From: Intoshia linei
Taxonomy: Eukaryota > Orthonectida > Rhopaluridae
Length of the DNA: 22,385 nt
Direction of reading: 5' to 3'
NCBI GenBank assembly: GCA_001642005.1
Contig: LWCA01000598.1
Location: 1-22,385, forward strand
The notes beneath the pieces were generated by a model. That model did not search any database, was not told the DNA's origin, and was given only the letters and a program-made list of their open reading frames with translations. A program made the position numbers and the translations under genes. The first letter of the stretch is position 1. Every line of letters starts with the position of its first letter. This document shows positions 1 through 8,828 of this stretch, one piece after another.

Positions 1-939
1 TCGTTGTTTGATGCTATAATTACATCGTCCATGTATGCATGTGCATATGGCTTTCCCTTTAATAATGTATCCATCAGTCTCTGACATGACGCTGGACCGT
101 TTACGGTTCCAAATGGAATTACACGGAATTGATAGTGTTTCTCACCATAATTAATAGAAAATGCTGTTTTATGGCGGTTCTTGTCGTGTATAGAAATTTG
201 ATGAAATTCAGATAACAAATCTAATGTCGTAAATATATTCTTTTCATTGATTTTATCAAATAGTTCATGTTGATTTGGTGTAGGGTATTTGTCTTTTATA
301 GTGATTTCATTAAGTGGGCGATAATCCAGAATGAATCTGTATGTACCGTCCGGTTTTTTTTTTAAGAAAATGTTGAGCTCTGTACTGACTTTTAAATGGC
401 TCGATGATATTATTATCTATTATTTCAATTATTAATTTACCTTCTTTTTCTTTTAAATTTTGAGGAGTTGCTATGTATTTGTGTGATTTAAACGGTTCAA
501 GTGTTTTTGTGTTGATTTCATGACAAAAATTGTTTACAAGACCAGGTTTTTTCGTGAAAATTTGTTTAAATTTTGATCTAATATCATCAATTGTTTCAGG
601 TGTTTTTTGAACTGATATTTCATTGATCCTGTCTTGTTTATACATAATTATACTTCTTTCTATGGCTGTTTTACATCCGATAATATCATGGGTGTCACAT
701 ACATAGAATAATTCAGGTATCCCTGAAATGTCCATGATGGTTGCTCCCATACATTTAATATTTGTTTGTTTAGCCGCTTTGATGATTTGGGAATTTGATT
801 TTAATTTTAATTTAATTGTATTATAAGTTTTTAGACTCAGACAGTTTATAGTTGATCCTTTATCAATTAAAAAGTGTATATTATTTAATGTGGTAAATAT
901 ACTTGATTGTAAATTTTTTATATTGACATGGCCGATCTA
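1..939 (-). pseudogene. Ty3/gypsy-type retroelement pol fragment (protease, reverse transcriptase), decayed and cut by the window edge
   Basis: On the minus strand an open stretch starts just after a TAG at 937-939 and reads through a retropepsin-like segment, LIDKGSTIN, around 845-875, where the family's catalytic D-T/S-G is D-K-G. It then enters the linker and N-terminal part of reverse transcriptase (IIDNNIIEPFKS). A run of ten T at 354-363 shifts the frame by one base. The next frame continues at 1-352 with RT landmarks: LDYRPLNE, LDLLSEFHQI, VIPFGTVNGPAS and, at 17-43, AYMDDVII with the catalytic YMDD box. RNase H and integrase would lie left of the window. The frameshift plus the lost protease threonine argue for a dead copy. 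Ty3/gypsy placement rests on motif order and the PFG...NGPA pattern. Confidence 0.88.
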
Positions 940-1008
940 GTGGTATGGACTTGAGTGATGGGTGGTTTTAAAAAAATTATTTAATTGAGATGTTTGGGAA
1001 AAAGTAAC

Positions 1009-1260
1009 TTAAACTATAGTAGTGTCAATAATATAATCGTTTTTAGTAAAGTATCTGAATGCATTTTGTGCATCTTCGTAATTGTAATATTTAATAAAAG
1101 CATACGATTTTCCTGATAATATTCTAATCGATTGTCTAGGAGCAAAAATGCCGAATTCATTAAATAGATGTTGATATCCTATTACTTCTGTATCTTCATC
1201 GGAATTCATTTCTGAAATGTATATGCAGTTGTTTTCGTTTTTATTTATTAGTTTATCCAT
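1009..1260 (-). pseudogene. RRM-like RNA-binding domain upstream of the retroelement protease (putative Gag portion)
   Basis: This 83-codon minus-strand frame reads like one RNA recognition motif: an RNP2-like first strand (CIYISEM), helix 1 (YQHLFNEFG), strand 2 (QSIRILSG), an RNP1-like strand 3 (KSYAFIKYY) with two aromatics, helix 2 (YEDAQNAFRYF) and a short last strand. It ends at TAA 1009-1011. The same frame continues, with a second stop (TAG 937-939), into the protease and RT frame downstream, so all three parts were probably one Gag-Pol reading frame. No CCHC zinc knuckle, the usual Gag nucleic-acid-binding module, is visible. The start ATG follows an A-rich tract on the minus strand, and no capsid-like sequence is seen further upstream. 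The RRM call comes from the pattern; its role as a nucleocapsid substitute is inference. Confidence 0.55.
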
Positions 1261-1451
1261 TTTTTTTTTTAAATTAAAATAGTAGTGTATAACGAGTTTA
1301 TAAGTGAAAGTTGTATTTTAATTTAAGTGATTTAACACGATAATGAATGTAAATAAACTTAATGTTGTGGTTACATTACATTGATATTATAATTATAGAT
1401 TTTATATTATATTAATTTACAAACTAAATGTATGATAATGATTAAAACTGT

Positions 1452-1801
1452 TCAACCCTTTCACTGTCTGTAATAAATATATCAAGATCAAGATATATTT
1501 ATTTTATTTTGTAACGATAATTTAAAATTCGTTTTACTTTATATATTAAATTTATATTGTTCCAATATTTCATATCTAACTTTACACTGTTTGATGCAAT
1601 TTTATGTACTATCACCACACGTCTGGAATTTATGTTTTAATTTAAACTTGTATTATTTTTAAATAATTACCTATGTGAAAATGTATGAAAATAAAAGAAT
1701 AAAGTTTTTCAAAATTATGCTGTGTATATCATAGAATACACAGACGTGTGAAGTGAAATTGCTGTGTATAGTATAGAATACACAGACAGTGAAAGGGTTA
1801 A
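1452..1801. mobile_element. piggyBac-like MITE with 16-bp terminal inverted repeats
   Basis: The left end CCCTTTCACTGTCTGT (1456-1471) and the right end ACAGACAGTGAAAGGG (1782-1797) are exact inverted repeats. The element is flanked by TCAA (1452-1455) and TTAA (1798-1801). TTAA targets and CC-starting ends are typical of piggyBac-like elements; the left TTAA has one substitution. The 342-bp interior has no coding capacity, so this is a non-autonomous derivative. Confidence 0.75.
1719..1789. repeat. Two 42-bp-spaced hairpin units in the right arm of the piggyBac-like MITE
   Basis: CTGTGTAT and ATACACAG form an 8-bp stem around a 6-7 base loop. The unit occurs twice, starting at 1719 and 1761. 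The second copy overlaps the terminal inverted repeat. Such subterminal hairpins are possible transposase-binding or fold-back sites; function is inferred. Confidence 0.7.
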
Positions 1802-1826
1802 ATTGAATTTATATTTGACCTGTGAG

Positions 1827-2699
1827 TAGTGTTTTCACTATAACTAACAGTTAGTAGTATTTCATGTCAAATTTCCAGAAAATTTCTTATTTTATTTTTA
1901 TATTAATTCAAAATCATAATTTTAAAAGTATTTTAATAAACATTAAATTTAAAGATTGTAATGTGAAAAGGATATTAGACCAAAAGGACTGGCTGTGAAT
2001 TCCATAATATACATAAAATATAATGATAAGGACTGTACACTAAACATTGCTACTATCAAGCAGTCAATATCTTATATGGTATTGGAATAAACAGCACTAC
2101 TAAAGCAGACTAGGAATATTATTGTTACTAGGTAACAACGCTACAAAGATCATCTTAATTTCAGGTATAAATTTCGAGTATATTAAATCCTACTGGTATT
2201 AAAGATGGAGTCTCGGCGGATGATTTTTTAATTGGAATAAAAAACACAATTAATACGTTTATATATTCTACCATGATGAAACCACTGCACGAATTGCAAG
2301 AGACAATTAGACGATTGTTTTAAGTCTTTCTTATTTTCACATCATTCAATGAATTTATTGTTAATGAAATATACTCAATGAGTGCTTGGACATATTGTGA
2401 GTGTCAGTATGGTAGAGTAAAATTTCCATTGCTCTCCAAAATATCCATCAGAGTATTGACAATCCATACGTCATCAGCTTCTGTGGAAAGAGTCTGGAGA
2501 GTTTTCTTGTTCATACACAATAAAAAATAAACAGACTGATGAATGATATGGTTGATAAATTGGCCTTTCTCTATATAAATAAAGCCCTGGAGAATAATAG
2601 TATCATAAACGAAGCAGATTATTTCACATCGGATTCTGAAATTTAATTGTAAATAAATAATTTTTCATAAATTTACTAACAGTTAGTTTTTGAACACTA
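1827..2699 (+). mobile_element. hAT-family DNA transposon, internally deleted copy
   Basis: The ends are imperfect inverted repeats: TAGTGTTTTCACTATAACTA on the left and, read from the right end, TAGTGTTCAAAAACTAACTG. They are flanked by 8-bp sequences CCTGTGAG (1819-1826) and CTTGTGAG (2700-2707), matching 7 of 8, which fits the hAT 8-bp target duplication. At 873 bp the copy is far shorter than an autonomous hAT element and keeps only the 3' end of the transposase gene. Confidence 0.75.
2331..2646 (+). pseudogene. hAT transposase C-terminal dimerisation region, broken
   Basis: Translated in two frames, this matches the end of hAT transposases. First come WTYCECQYGRVKFPLLSKIS and RVLTIHTSSASVERVW, where the family has the signature of a proline/leucine, a helix, then SxxxERxFS. 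After a stop and a one-base shift near 2528 comes RLMNDMVDKLAFLYINKALE, where the family has its final helix pair. The stop after HNKK and the frameshift make it non-functional. It lies inside the terminal inverted repeats at 1827 and 2699, so it is this element's own relic. Confidence 0.8.
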
Positions 2700-2707
2700 C
2701 TTGTGAG

Positions 2708-3131
2708 TTACGACTTGTGAGATAATTATAAATATTTACCTTCTATATATATTAATAAATATAGATAGAAATAAAGAATCAAAATGTTTTATCTACAATA
2801 TTAATGCCGAAATAATTATAATAAAAAATCAAAGAAATCAAGTTTACTAGCTATATATTATATTACTATATATGTATGCCGGTAATATTAAAGTATTTTT
2901 ATTTAATACCTCGACAAAATCTCAATTTTAAGCAACTGTAGCATAAACCTTCATCAAGTATTAATCCAAAACAGCCTAAATAGAGGGTATTATTCATAGC
3001 TTACAGTATATTTATATCTTAGCCATTGCAGGTTGTATACGTATATGAATATAATAAACTTAATCAAATAACATATCATGTGCTATATCTAAGTGATACA
3101 TTATTTCTAATTTTATACGTAAAAATCCTCT
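2708..3131. other. No gene seen; spacer between two hAT elements
   Basis: A+T-rich sequence. I see no open frame with protein character, no splice-bounded exon and no repeat shared with the rest of the window. Confidence 0.5.
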
Positions 3132-3435
3132 ATGGTGACCAGAACCGTCTTAAGCCACTTCGTGGCACTGGGCTAAGAAAAGGGCCGGAGGCCCTGTTTA
3201 GAAAACAGGGCATACTGTTGGTTAGAGACTTAGAGTCTTATTTTATTGAGTATTAATAAAAGCATTAAAAGATATTATGTAGATTTCTAGTAACTTTTAT
3301 TTCTTTTACAAAAACCTACTTACATTAATTAATGAACAAAGTTTACTTTTTCATTTAAAAATATGCCCATGCAGTCACAAAAAATTCTTGACAATTCTTC
3401 ACAAATGTTGTTTTCTCATTTTTTTCTAAAAGAAA

Positions 3436-3856
3436 TCAGATGATATTATCAAAACTGATATCATTCAAAATATTATTCTCAATTGACATTAAGAAGAGCG
3501 AATTTAAACGAGGTTGAGCTAAGTAATTTCGAAGTATATTTTTAATTATTTTTAGTTTAGAAAAAGTTCTTTCACCTTTGCAATTTGCAACCATCATTGA
3601 AAGAAACATTCTCATGCAGATTTCCATATTAGGAAATAGTGATTCCAATTTATCACCTTTTATAACTTTATATATATTAAAAATGTTATTGCTTGTTTTT
3701 TCCCAATCAAAATAATGTTTAAATTGTTGACATTCCATTACTAAATAATTTTTTTCCAATCTTTGCTATAAGCTGCTTTAAGATTATTACATGAAGTATT
3801 TAACTCATCATTCGACATCACATTTAACATTTCACAGAACTTTGATTCTTTAAACT
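3436..3856 (-). pseudogene. hAT transposase C-terminal fragment (ZMYM1-like hAT group)
   Basis: The main frame (3436-3759, no ATG at its beginning) encodes about 107 residues ending in the hAT dimerisation domain. PNMEICMRMFLSMMVANCKG is followed directly by ERTFSKLKIIKN and RLNSLFLMSIE, the family's conserved ER-FS-LK box and final helix. Just upstream, in another frame (about 3760-3856), NVMSNDELNTSCNNLKAAY looks like the preceding transposase segment. An A-rich run near 3750-3757 therefore shifts the frame. The N-terminal BED finger and the catalytic core are absent. Such ends are common in animal ZMYM1-like hAT copies. Confidence 0.85.
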
Positions 3857-3909
3857 ATTTTCTTTCTAGCTATTTGAATTGCCACACTTCAAAACTTATA
3901 AACTGTTTC

Positions 3910-4001
3910 TTAAGATATAAATGTGAAGTATTTTTTAATAAATTGGGGCCTCTTTTTAAGATATAAATGTAAAGTACTTTTACTAATTTGGCGCCTTTTT
4001 A
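3910..4001. repeat. Two 46-bp subterminal tandem repeats inside the hAT element
   Basis: TTAAGATATAAATG recurs at about 3910 and 3956, each followed by a similar stretch ending in GGGGCCTCTTT or GGCGCCTTTTT. Subterminal repeats of this kind bind transposase in many hAT elements; that role is inferred here. Confidence 0.6.
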
Positions 4002-4061
4002 ATTAGTGGCCCTGGGGTACAGCCCATATTTCCCATGCCTTAAAACGGCTCTGATGGTGAC

Positions 4062-4389
4062 TGTAAATACTTTTTTTTATGTTTCAATAATATTTTTATA
4101 ATTATTTTATGTATATATTAATATAATATATCTATTTTTTATCAAAAATATATTTAATAATTAGTACGTTAGTAATATATGTATACTATTTTTGGCATAT
4201 TTTACTATATTGGTCATAAATGTTTAAATCAATTTTAATACATTTAACTCTGGCATATTTAAATTTTTCCTAGTAAATAAATTTATAGATTAAATTTAAA
4301 AAATGTGTGATTGTCATAGACATTTTAGCCCGAGTGATGTCTATTGGCCAGAATCGCCACTGGTATACTTAGTAGATGACTTATTTTTT
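4062..4389. other. No gene seen
   Basis: A+T-rich spacer right of the hAT target duplication. It has no open frame of note and no recognised repeat. Confidence 0.45.
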
Positions 4390-4577
4390 TTATAATAGAT
4401 AATTTTTAACAATCTCTATAAAAATTTGAATCATATGAAATTATAATTAAAGTCAATAAAAAATATAAAAATATTGAATTAAGTTAGTTTTTCACGGTGA
4501 TTTATATAATATGATTTGAAAAATGGACTTACTTTTGCATGTCATCTCCTTATAAAATCCTTGAAATCGACCGCACT
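4390..4577 (-). CDS. Possible last two exons of an unidentified small gene (weak)
   Basis: On the minus strand a 45-nt segment (4533-4577) is bounded by a strong acceptor (ATTATTTTAG) and a strong donor (GTAAGT). Only one frame is open, giving CGRFQGFYKEMTCK with two cysteines. An acceptor at 4416 opens a 26-nt segment (4390-4415) that continues in phase and stops after KIVKNYLL. I found no convincing upstream exon or start codon, so it may be the end of a small gene, a relic, or chance. No family is recognised. Confidence 0.2.
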
Positions 4578-4997
4578 CTAAAATAATGAAATTAAAAACA
4601 AATAGTATACAATATATTAGTCCGTTAAAAATTATGGGTCTTTTTAGAAATATTTAGTTTAGCATTGTCATGTTGCAATTAGGGCGAACAATGCCAATTA
4701 TCATAGTTAAATTGATAATTTTTTAGCATTACAAAGCATTATATCCCTTCAGATATATTTTTTTTTTCTAAACTTATTGAACCATCTTTGTGTTTTTCTA
4801 TCTTGTATTATTATTTATTATATCAAGTAGAAGAATTTGTAATATTTATACAAGTTATCATAGGTGTATATTATTTATTACCGACTAGATAAATACGTTA
4901 TATACAAATTATTGGTAACACATCGGCGTATATGCAAACTGACTAACAGACTGTAACTGATAGTCAAAATGATGTTTATGAGATTTAAATTGTAGAG

Positions 4998-5203
4998 CAG
5001 TGCTGTCCAACTATACCATTTCACTATCAATATGGTTCATCAATATGACTATCAAAAAAATATTAAATCATTTAAAAATAATGAAAAATGATTTTAATAT
5101 ATGTGTTGAAGATATCAAAGTACAATATAATCTGTGAAATTAAAAAGTGAAATTATTTTATATTGATAAATCTGGCCCTTCTGAAAAAAGGTTGAGAACC
5201 CTG
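4998..5203. mobile_element. Pair of hAT-like terminal sequences (possible degraded MITE)
   Basis: CAGTGCTGTCCAACT begins at 4998 and, on the opposite strand, CAGGGTTCTCAACCT begins at 5203. Both resemble hAT termini and face each other 206 bp apart. The flanking octamers do not match, so this may be two unrelated ends or an old element whose target duplication has decayed. Confidence 0.4.
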
Positions 5204-6280
5204 CTATATATATAAATAGATGTTGTTTGTACGTAGCACAACACACTCGGATCAGGGAATATTAATATATAGACTCAATTAAATTTTAAAATAAAATTTC
5301 ATTATTATTTAGTATAAAATAATCTATTAAAAATACTAATTCTTATTTTAAAAAATTATATAAATTTAAAATGTAATATGAAGTTTTGATTATCTAATAT
5401 GTACTAAAGTTAAATTTATAATTTTGCTGTATGTATAATCGACTGTATGTATAATTGACTGTATTTATGATCGAGATTCCACTGTAATGGATTTTTTATT
5501 TTGGTAGACGCAATACTTTCTTGTAGACTTATTAAATGTAAACATCAAATACCAAGAAGAATTGTATATATTAATACATGATAAATATCTACAAACTGTA
5601 TTTAGCATTAATATTGACAATAATATCTTTCTATTTCTAATTATTAGAAAATTATAGCTAATAATAAAAATTAATAATTGAATTCCTGTAATAATATTTA
5701 TTTTTTTGTGGGCCTGGGATTTTTCTAAGAGTGAAAGTGGACCTATCATAAACACTTGGTAAATACTGCCTTAGTCCCACATTCTGAAACTATTAAATTA
5801 GAAAATATGTCTAATATGTCAATATGATTACTGTCTATATTGTGGAAATTATTTTAACAATTAAAATCTAATATTGTTAAGATGCAAGTTTCATAAATGT
5901 GTTTATACAAGTGTAGTATTACTAACTAAAAAATATATTTATTATATAATATTATATAATATTATATATTGGATGATTAAAGTAATTTATAATCAAAATT
6001 ATACATGTCATCATCAAAAATGTATATTATTGTATTATTGAAATGCATTGAAAATTAAAAAAAGCAGATGTAATTGTTATTTCAACGTTTGGAATCTGTA
6101 GTTGGTTGTCCAAAGGAATGTGTTATTAAGCGGCAGAGAAAATACCTTTGCTAATTCCTGCCTAGAGTTTAAGCCTTAGACTCTAAGGTATCACGAACTG
6201 TTTGTTAAAGATTTATAAAATTTCCTCAAAATAAGTTATACCAAAAAATAATATATAATTTAAAACTGAAGTCAAATAAA
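5204..6280. other. No gene seen; A+T-rich spacer with a TATAATAT microsatellite
   Basis: I see no convincing exon or transposon core here. A short run of TATAATAT units lies near 5940-5968. A 96-codon open frame on the minus strand at 5465-5755 is low-complexity and unlike known proteins. A possible minus-strand AATAAA at 6281-6286 would serve the gene that ends at 6361. Confidence 0.45.
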
Positions 6281-6360
6281 TTTATTTAGATTTAGTTAAC
6301 TCCCTGGGTATTAGGTTGTGGATTTGTTGATTACGAATAACATTACAAGAGTAAACAATT

Positions 6361-6814
6361 TTAAATAAAATTACTTGAACAATTGCCATTATACAAAAGT
6401 TCGAAATTCTGTTTACATACAGAACATTTAGTTGGTACGGTCACATCACAAAATGCACAATTATCTGAACATGACTTTGTTATTGGCGTAAAATCTAATA
6501 AATAGAAATATAATTTAGATTGATATTAACAATACAGTACAGGTGTACCACACTTAAACTCAGGTATTACCAAACTAAGCGTAAGTGTAGTTATATCATT
6601 CGGTATTTGTCTAAAACGAAACCACTACTTAGCGTTATACTAATGTAAAAAATTTTTTAGCCAATTTTCACGCTAAATTAATAATCACTCGATATTATTT
6701 TTTCATAAAGTTAGATACTCCTGTACATTTTAATACACAACAAAATGTTACATTACCTTCTGACATTACTGTATTAATCAGTATTACAACACATGTTATA
6801 ATTTTAGCAATCAT
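6361..6814 (-). CDS. Small secreted cysteine-rich protein with one furin-like repeat
   Basis: Two exons on the minus strand. Exon 1 (6757-6814) starts with ATG and encodes MIAKIITCVVILINTVMSE, a typical signal peptide, then donor GTAATG. Exon 2 (6361-6494) follows acceptor TTTATTAG, joins in phase (one base plus two) and ends at TAA 6361-6363, giving 63 aa. The mature part has six cysteines spaced C-x3-C-x2-C-x7-C-x2-C-x11-C with LLYNG before the last, the layout of one furin-like (growth-factor-receptor type) cysteine repeat. Family proteins usually carry several such repeats, so one alone is unusual. The 262-bp intron has good consensus ends. AATAAA lies about 75 bp past the stop on the minus strand. 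Seen: signal peptide, cysteines and splice sites. Inferred: extracellular role. Specific function is unknown. Confidence 0.6.
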
Positions 6815-7490
6815 TTTTCAAACTTAAATATAAAATTAAAATAATTTTTTTTATATCCTATTGATGAAATTGATGTCAATATTTGTTTGAATCTTAAAAC
6901 GGCGGTATTCACATTTCATTAATATTTTGTTTACAGAACATCAGTTTTATTACAGTTCGCATAAATATTTGTGTTTGTTTGGTAGTTTTCTGGAGATTTA
7001 GTCAATTTAAAATTTATTCTATTTATTTAGTTCTATAATTTCAGTTTACTAATTTTATTCACATTACAGTGGTGCTCTAACGCAGCATGAACCTTAACCT
7101 TAAACATTTATCAGAAAGATTTCTCTACTGCTGATACACTCAAATGCACAATGAAGGCGATTAGTGCGACCTAGTGAATTATTGTGTAAATAATATAATA
7201 TACAATGGGGTGTTGCAAAAATACCGATTCAAGTGCGGTTCATCTTTCTAAATACCTCATATATCATATCCGTGATTATTGAATTACTATGTTGATACCC
7301 ATATTATATTATACTAGGGTGACTGTTATTTACTACGTACAAACATCACCTAGCTCTGCTGGGGGTACATTTTTATTCTACCAAAAAAATAAATTCACGT
7401 TGAAAATCTAACTTAAAAAATCCTATTATTCATTATTATTAATCCTTTAAAGGAGTGGTTCCCAAACTTGTTTCAGATAACAATTAAAAA
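6815..7490. other. No gene seen; upstream region of the cysteine-rich gene
   Basis: The stretch would hold the promoter of the minus-strand gene starting at 6814, but I recognise no specific site. AGTGGTTCCCAAACTTG near 7455-7471 resembles a hAT terminus without a partner and abuts the repeat copy that follows. Confidence 0.4.
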
Positions 7491-8100
7491 ATTCCGAAGG
7501 AATGAATTATATAGATTTTCACACATATTTCTTTATTTGAAATGTATAGAAGTTCAATGCACATTTTTTTTGAAATTGAAAAAAATACAATTGTAAAACC
7601 TATATTTACATTTTCCATTTTAATTTTAATCGAAATATTTGAAAAATATTGGTTGATAATATATTCAAAATTATTTTTCACCTTGAATGCGTAGATTTCT
7701 CGGGTTGAACTTTTGTATTTACATCAACTGGAATAAGCTCTATCAGACTAATTTTTTTTTTAATTTTCGGACAGTTAATTATGTCACATTTTTTGTTTTA
7801 ATAAAATATTTCTGAAAAAAAATATATGAATACTAAAATTTTTTTTTGACCGTGAAGGTGTCACTTATTTAGATTGAATTTTTTGAAATTCTAAAGCTGT
7901 TTTCATTAAAAAAAGAAGGGTAATTTGGGATTTTGGCCTGGTTTGAACATATAATTTTTTTAAATATAAATTTATGATGATGTTTATGATTTTAAAATCT
8001 GCATTAGCGTATATATTTTTTTATATTCTCGAACTCGTTTGATTTTCAAAAAAATAGACTTGACTTTTTGAAATTTTTTATATATTTAACAGTAAAAAAC
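7491..8100 (+). repeat. Unclassified interspersed repeat, copy 1
   Basis: Starts with ATTCCGAAGGAAT, a small palindrome, and shares many blocks with the copies below: GATTTTCAC near 7512, GGAATAAGCTCTATCA near 7730, ATTTTCGGAC near 7762, TATATGAATACTAAAAT near 7823, CTCGAACTCGTTTGATTTT near 8028. It has no coding capacity. The right edge merges into a retroelement integrase relic. Confidence 0.75.
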
Positions 8101-8111
8101 TGATTCAAAAA

Positions 8112-8556
8112 AACCTATGCGAATCATATAAAATTTTGGAAACTTATTCCAAGCCTTATTGTCACTAAGAAAATGGATTGGTAGAACGATATAACCGAAC
8201 AATTAAAGTAAAATATTTTATCAAATCAATATGATTATAATTAGGATGATATACTAAATTATATTCTGATAGCATTAGAATCCACTCCATTCTCTAAAAC
8301 AAAATTTTCTCCAGCTGAATTAGCATTTGGTATTAATATAATAAACAAATATTGTAAAGAGCGATTAGAAATAGATAGATTGGTAAATTTACAAAAAAAA
8401 ATTATGATAAACGAGTACAAAAAACATTTTCATCATGCTGAAAATTTTACTCTTTATCTTCCAATAAACTCCAAACAAGAAAACTTGTATGTTCCTCGCA
8501 CAAGAATTATAAGAGATGTAAAATTTCAAAACATTAAAAAGATTACATTAAATTAA
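8112..8556 (+). pseudogene. Retroelement integrase C-terminal half, decayed
   Basis: The plus strand reads ESYKILETYSKPYCH, a stop, then ENGLVERYNRTIK, matching the end of the integrase catalytic core (family pattern: HPQ.NG.VER.N..LK). After a frameshift near 8215-8250 it continues with LNYILIALESTPF and SKTKFSPAELAFG, where integrases have the N.T.H..T..SP.EL.FG segment. A roughly 70-residue tail then ends at TAA 8554-8556. Ty3/gypsy or Maverick-type integrases both fit. It need not belong to the retroelement at position 1, which is on the other strand. The internal stop and frameshift show it is dead. It ends 272 bp before the POLR3K start. Confidence 0.75.
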
Positions 8557-8828
8557 TGAGGTAGGCGTATTAACATAATTACTCATCAAACTTATTTTAT
8601 TTATCAAACTGATTTAATATTACAAAATAGTTATTGTAGATATTTTGTAAATACCTAATTAAACATATATCTAATTACAAAAGTGTTAAATAAATTTATA
8701 ATTAATAAAAAAATTAAGTAAATTTAGCACAAATTAAAATGCTGTTAACTTTGTTTTTGAACACGCAATAAGAAACATCAAAATATTAAAATTCTACATT
8801 GTCAGTTTGATTTCATTGTTAGGGATTC

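Larger units (their letters stand above)
3140..4053 (-). mobile_element. hAT-family DNA transposon with perfect 8-bp target duplication, internally deleted
   Basis: The left end CAGAACCGTCTTAAG (3140-3154) and the right end, read on the minus strand, CAGAGCCGTTTTAAG (4053-4039) match at 13 of 15 positions. ATGGTGAC flanks both sides exactly (3132-3139 and 4054-4061), as expected for hAT insertion. The 914-bp element carries only the last part of a transposase gene on the minus strand. The intact target duplication suggests a more recent insertion than the neighbouring hAT copy. Confidence 0.92.

Noticed and set aside
937-1011. Programmed stop-codon read-through between the RRM and the protease
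   Set aside because: Two stops plus a damaged protease and a later frameshift make simple decay the more likely explanation.
3026-3256. 76-codon plus-strand open frame
   Set aside because: It crosses the left terminus and target duplication of the hAT insertion, so it was created by the insertion.
4998-5203. A complete hAT MITE
   Set aside because: Facing ends look hAT-like, but the flanking octamers TTGTAGAG and CTATATAT do not match, so it was kept only as a weak fragment.
5465-5755. 96-codon minus-strand open frame with hydrophobic stretches
   Set aside because: Isoleucine/asparagine-rich composition typical of translated A+T-rich DNA; no motif and no splice support.
5938-5968. Origin or centromere-like satellite from the TATAATAT run
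   Set aside because: Only a few units; ordinary microsatellite in A+T-rich DNA.
7484-7681. 65-codon minus-strand open frame
   Set aside because: It is inside repeat copy 1 and is not kept in the other copies.
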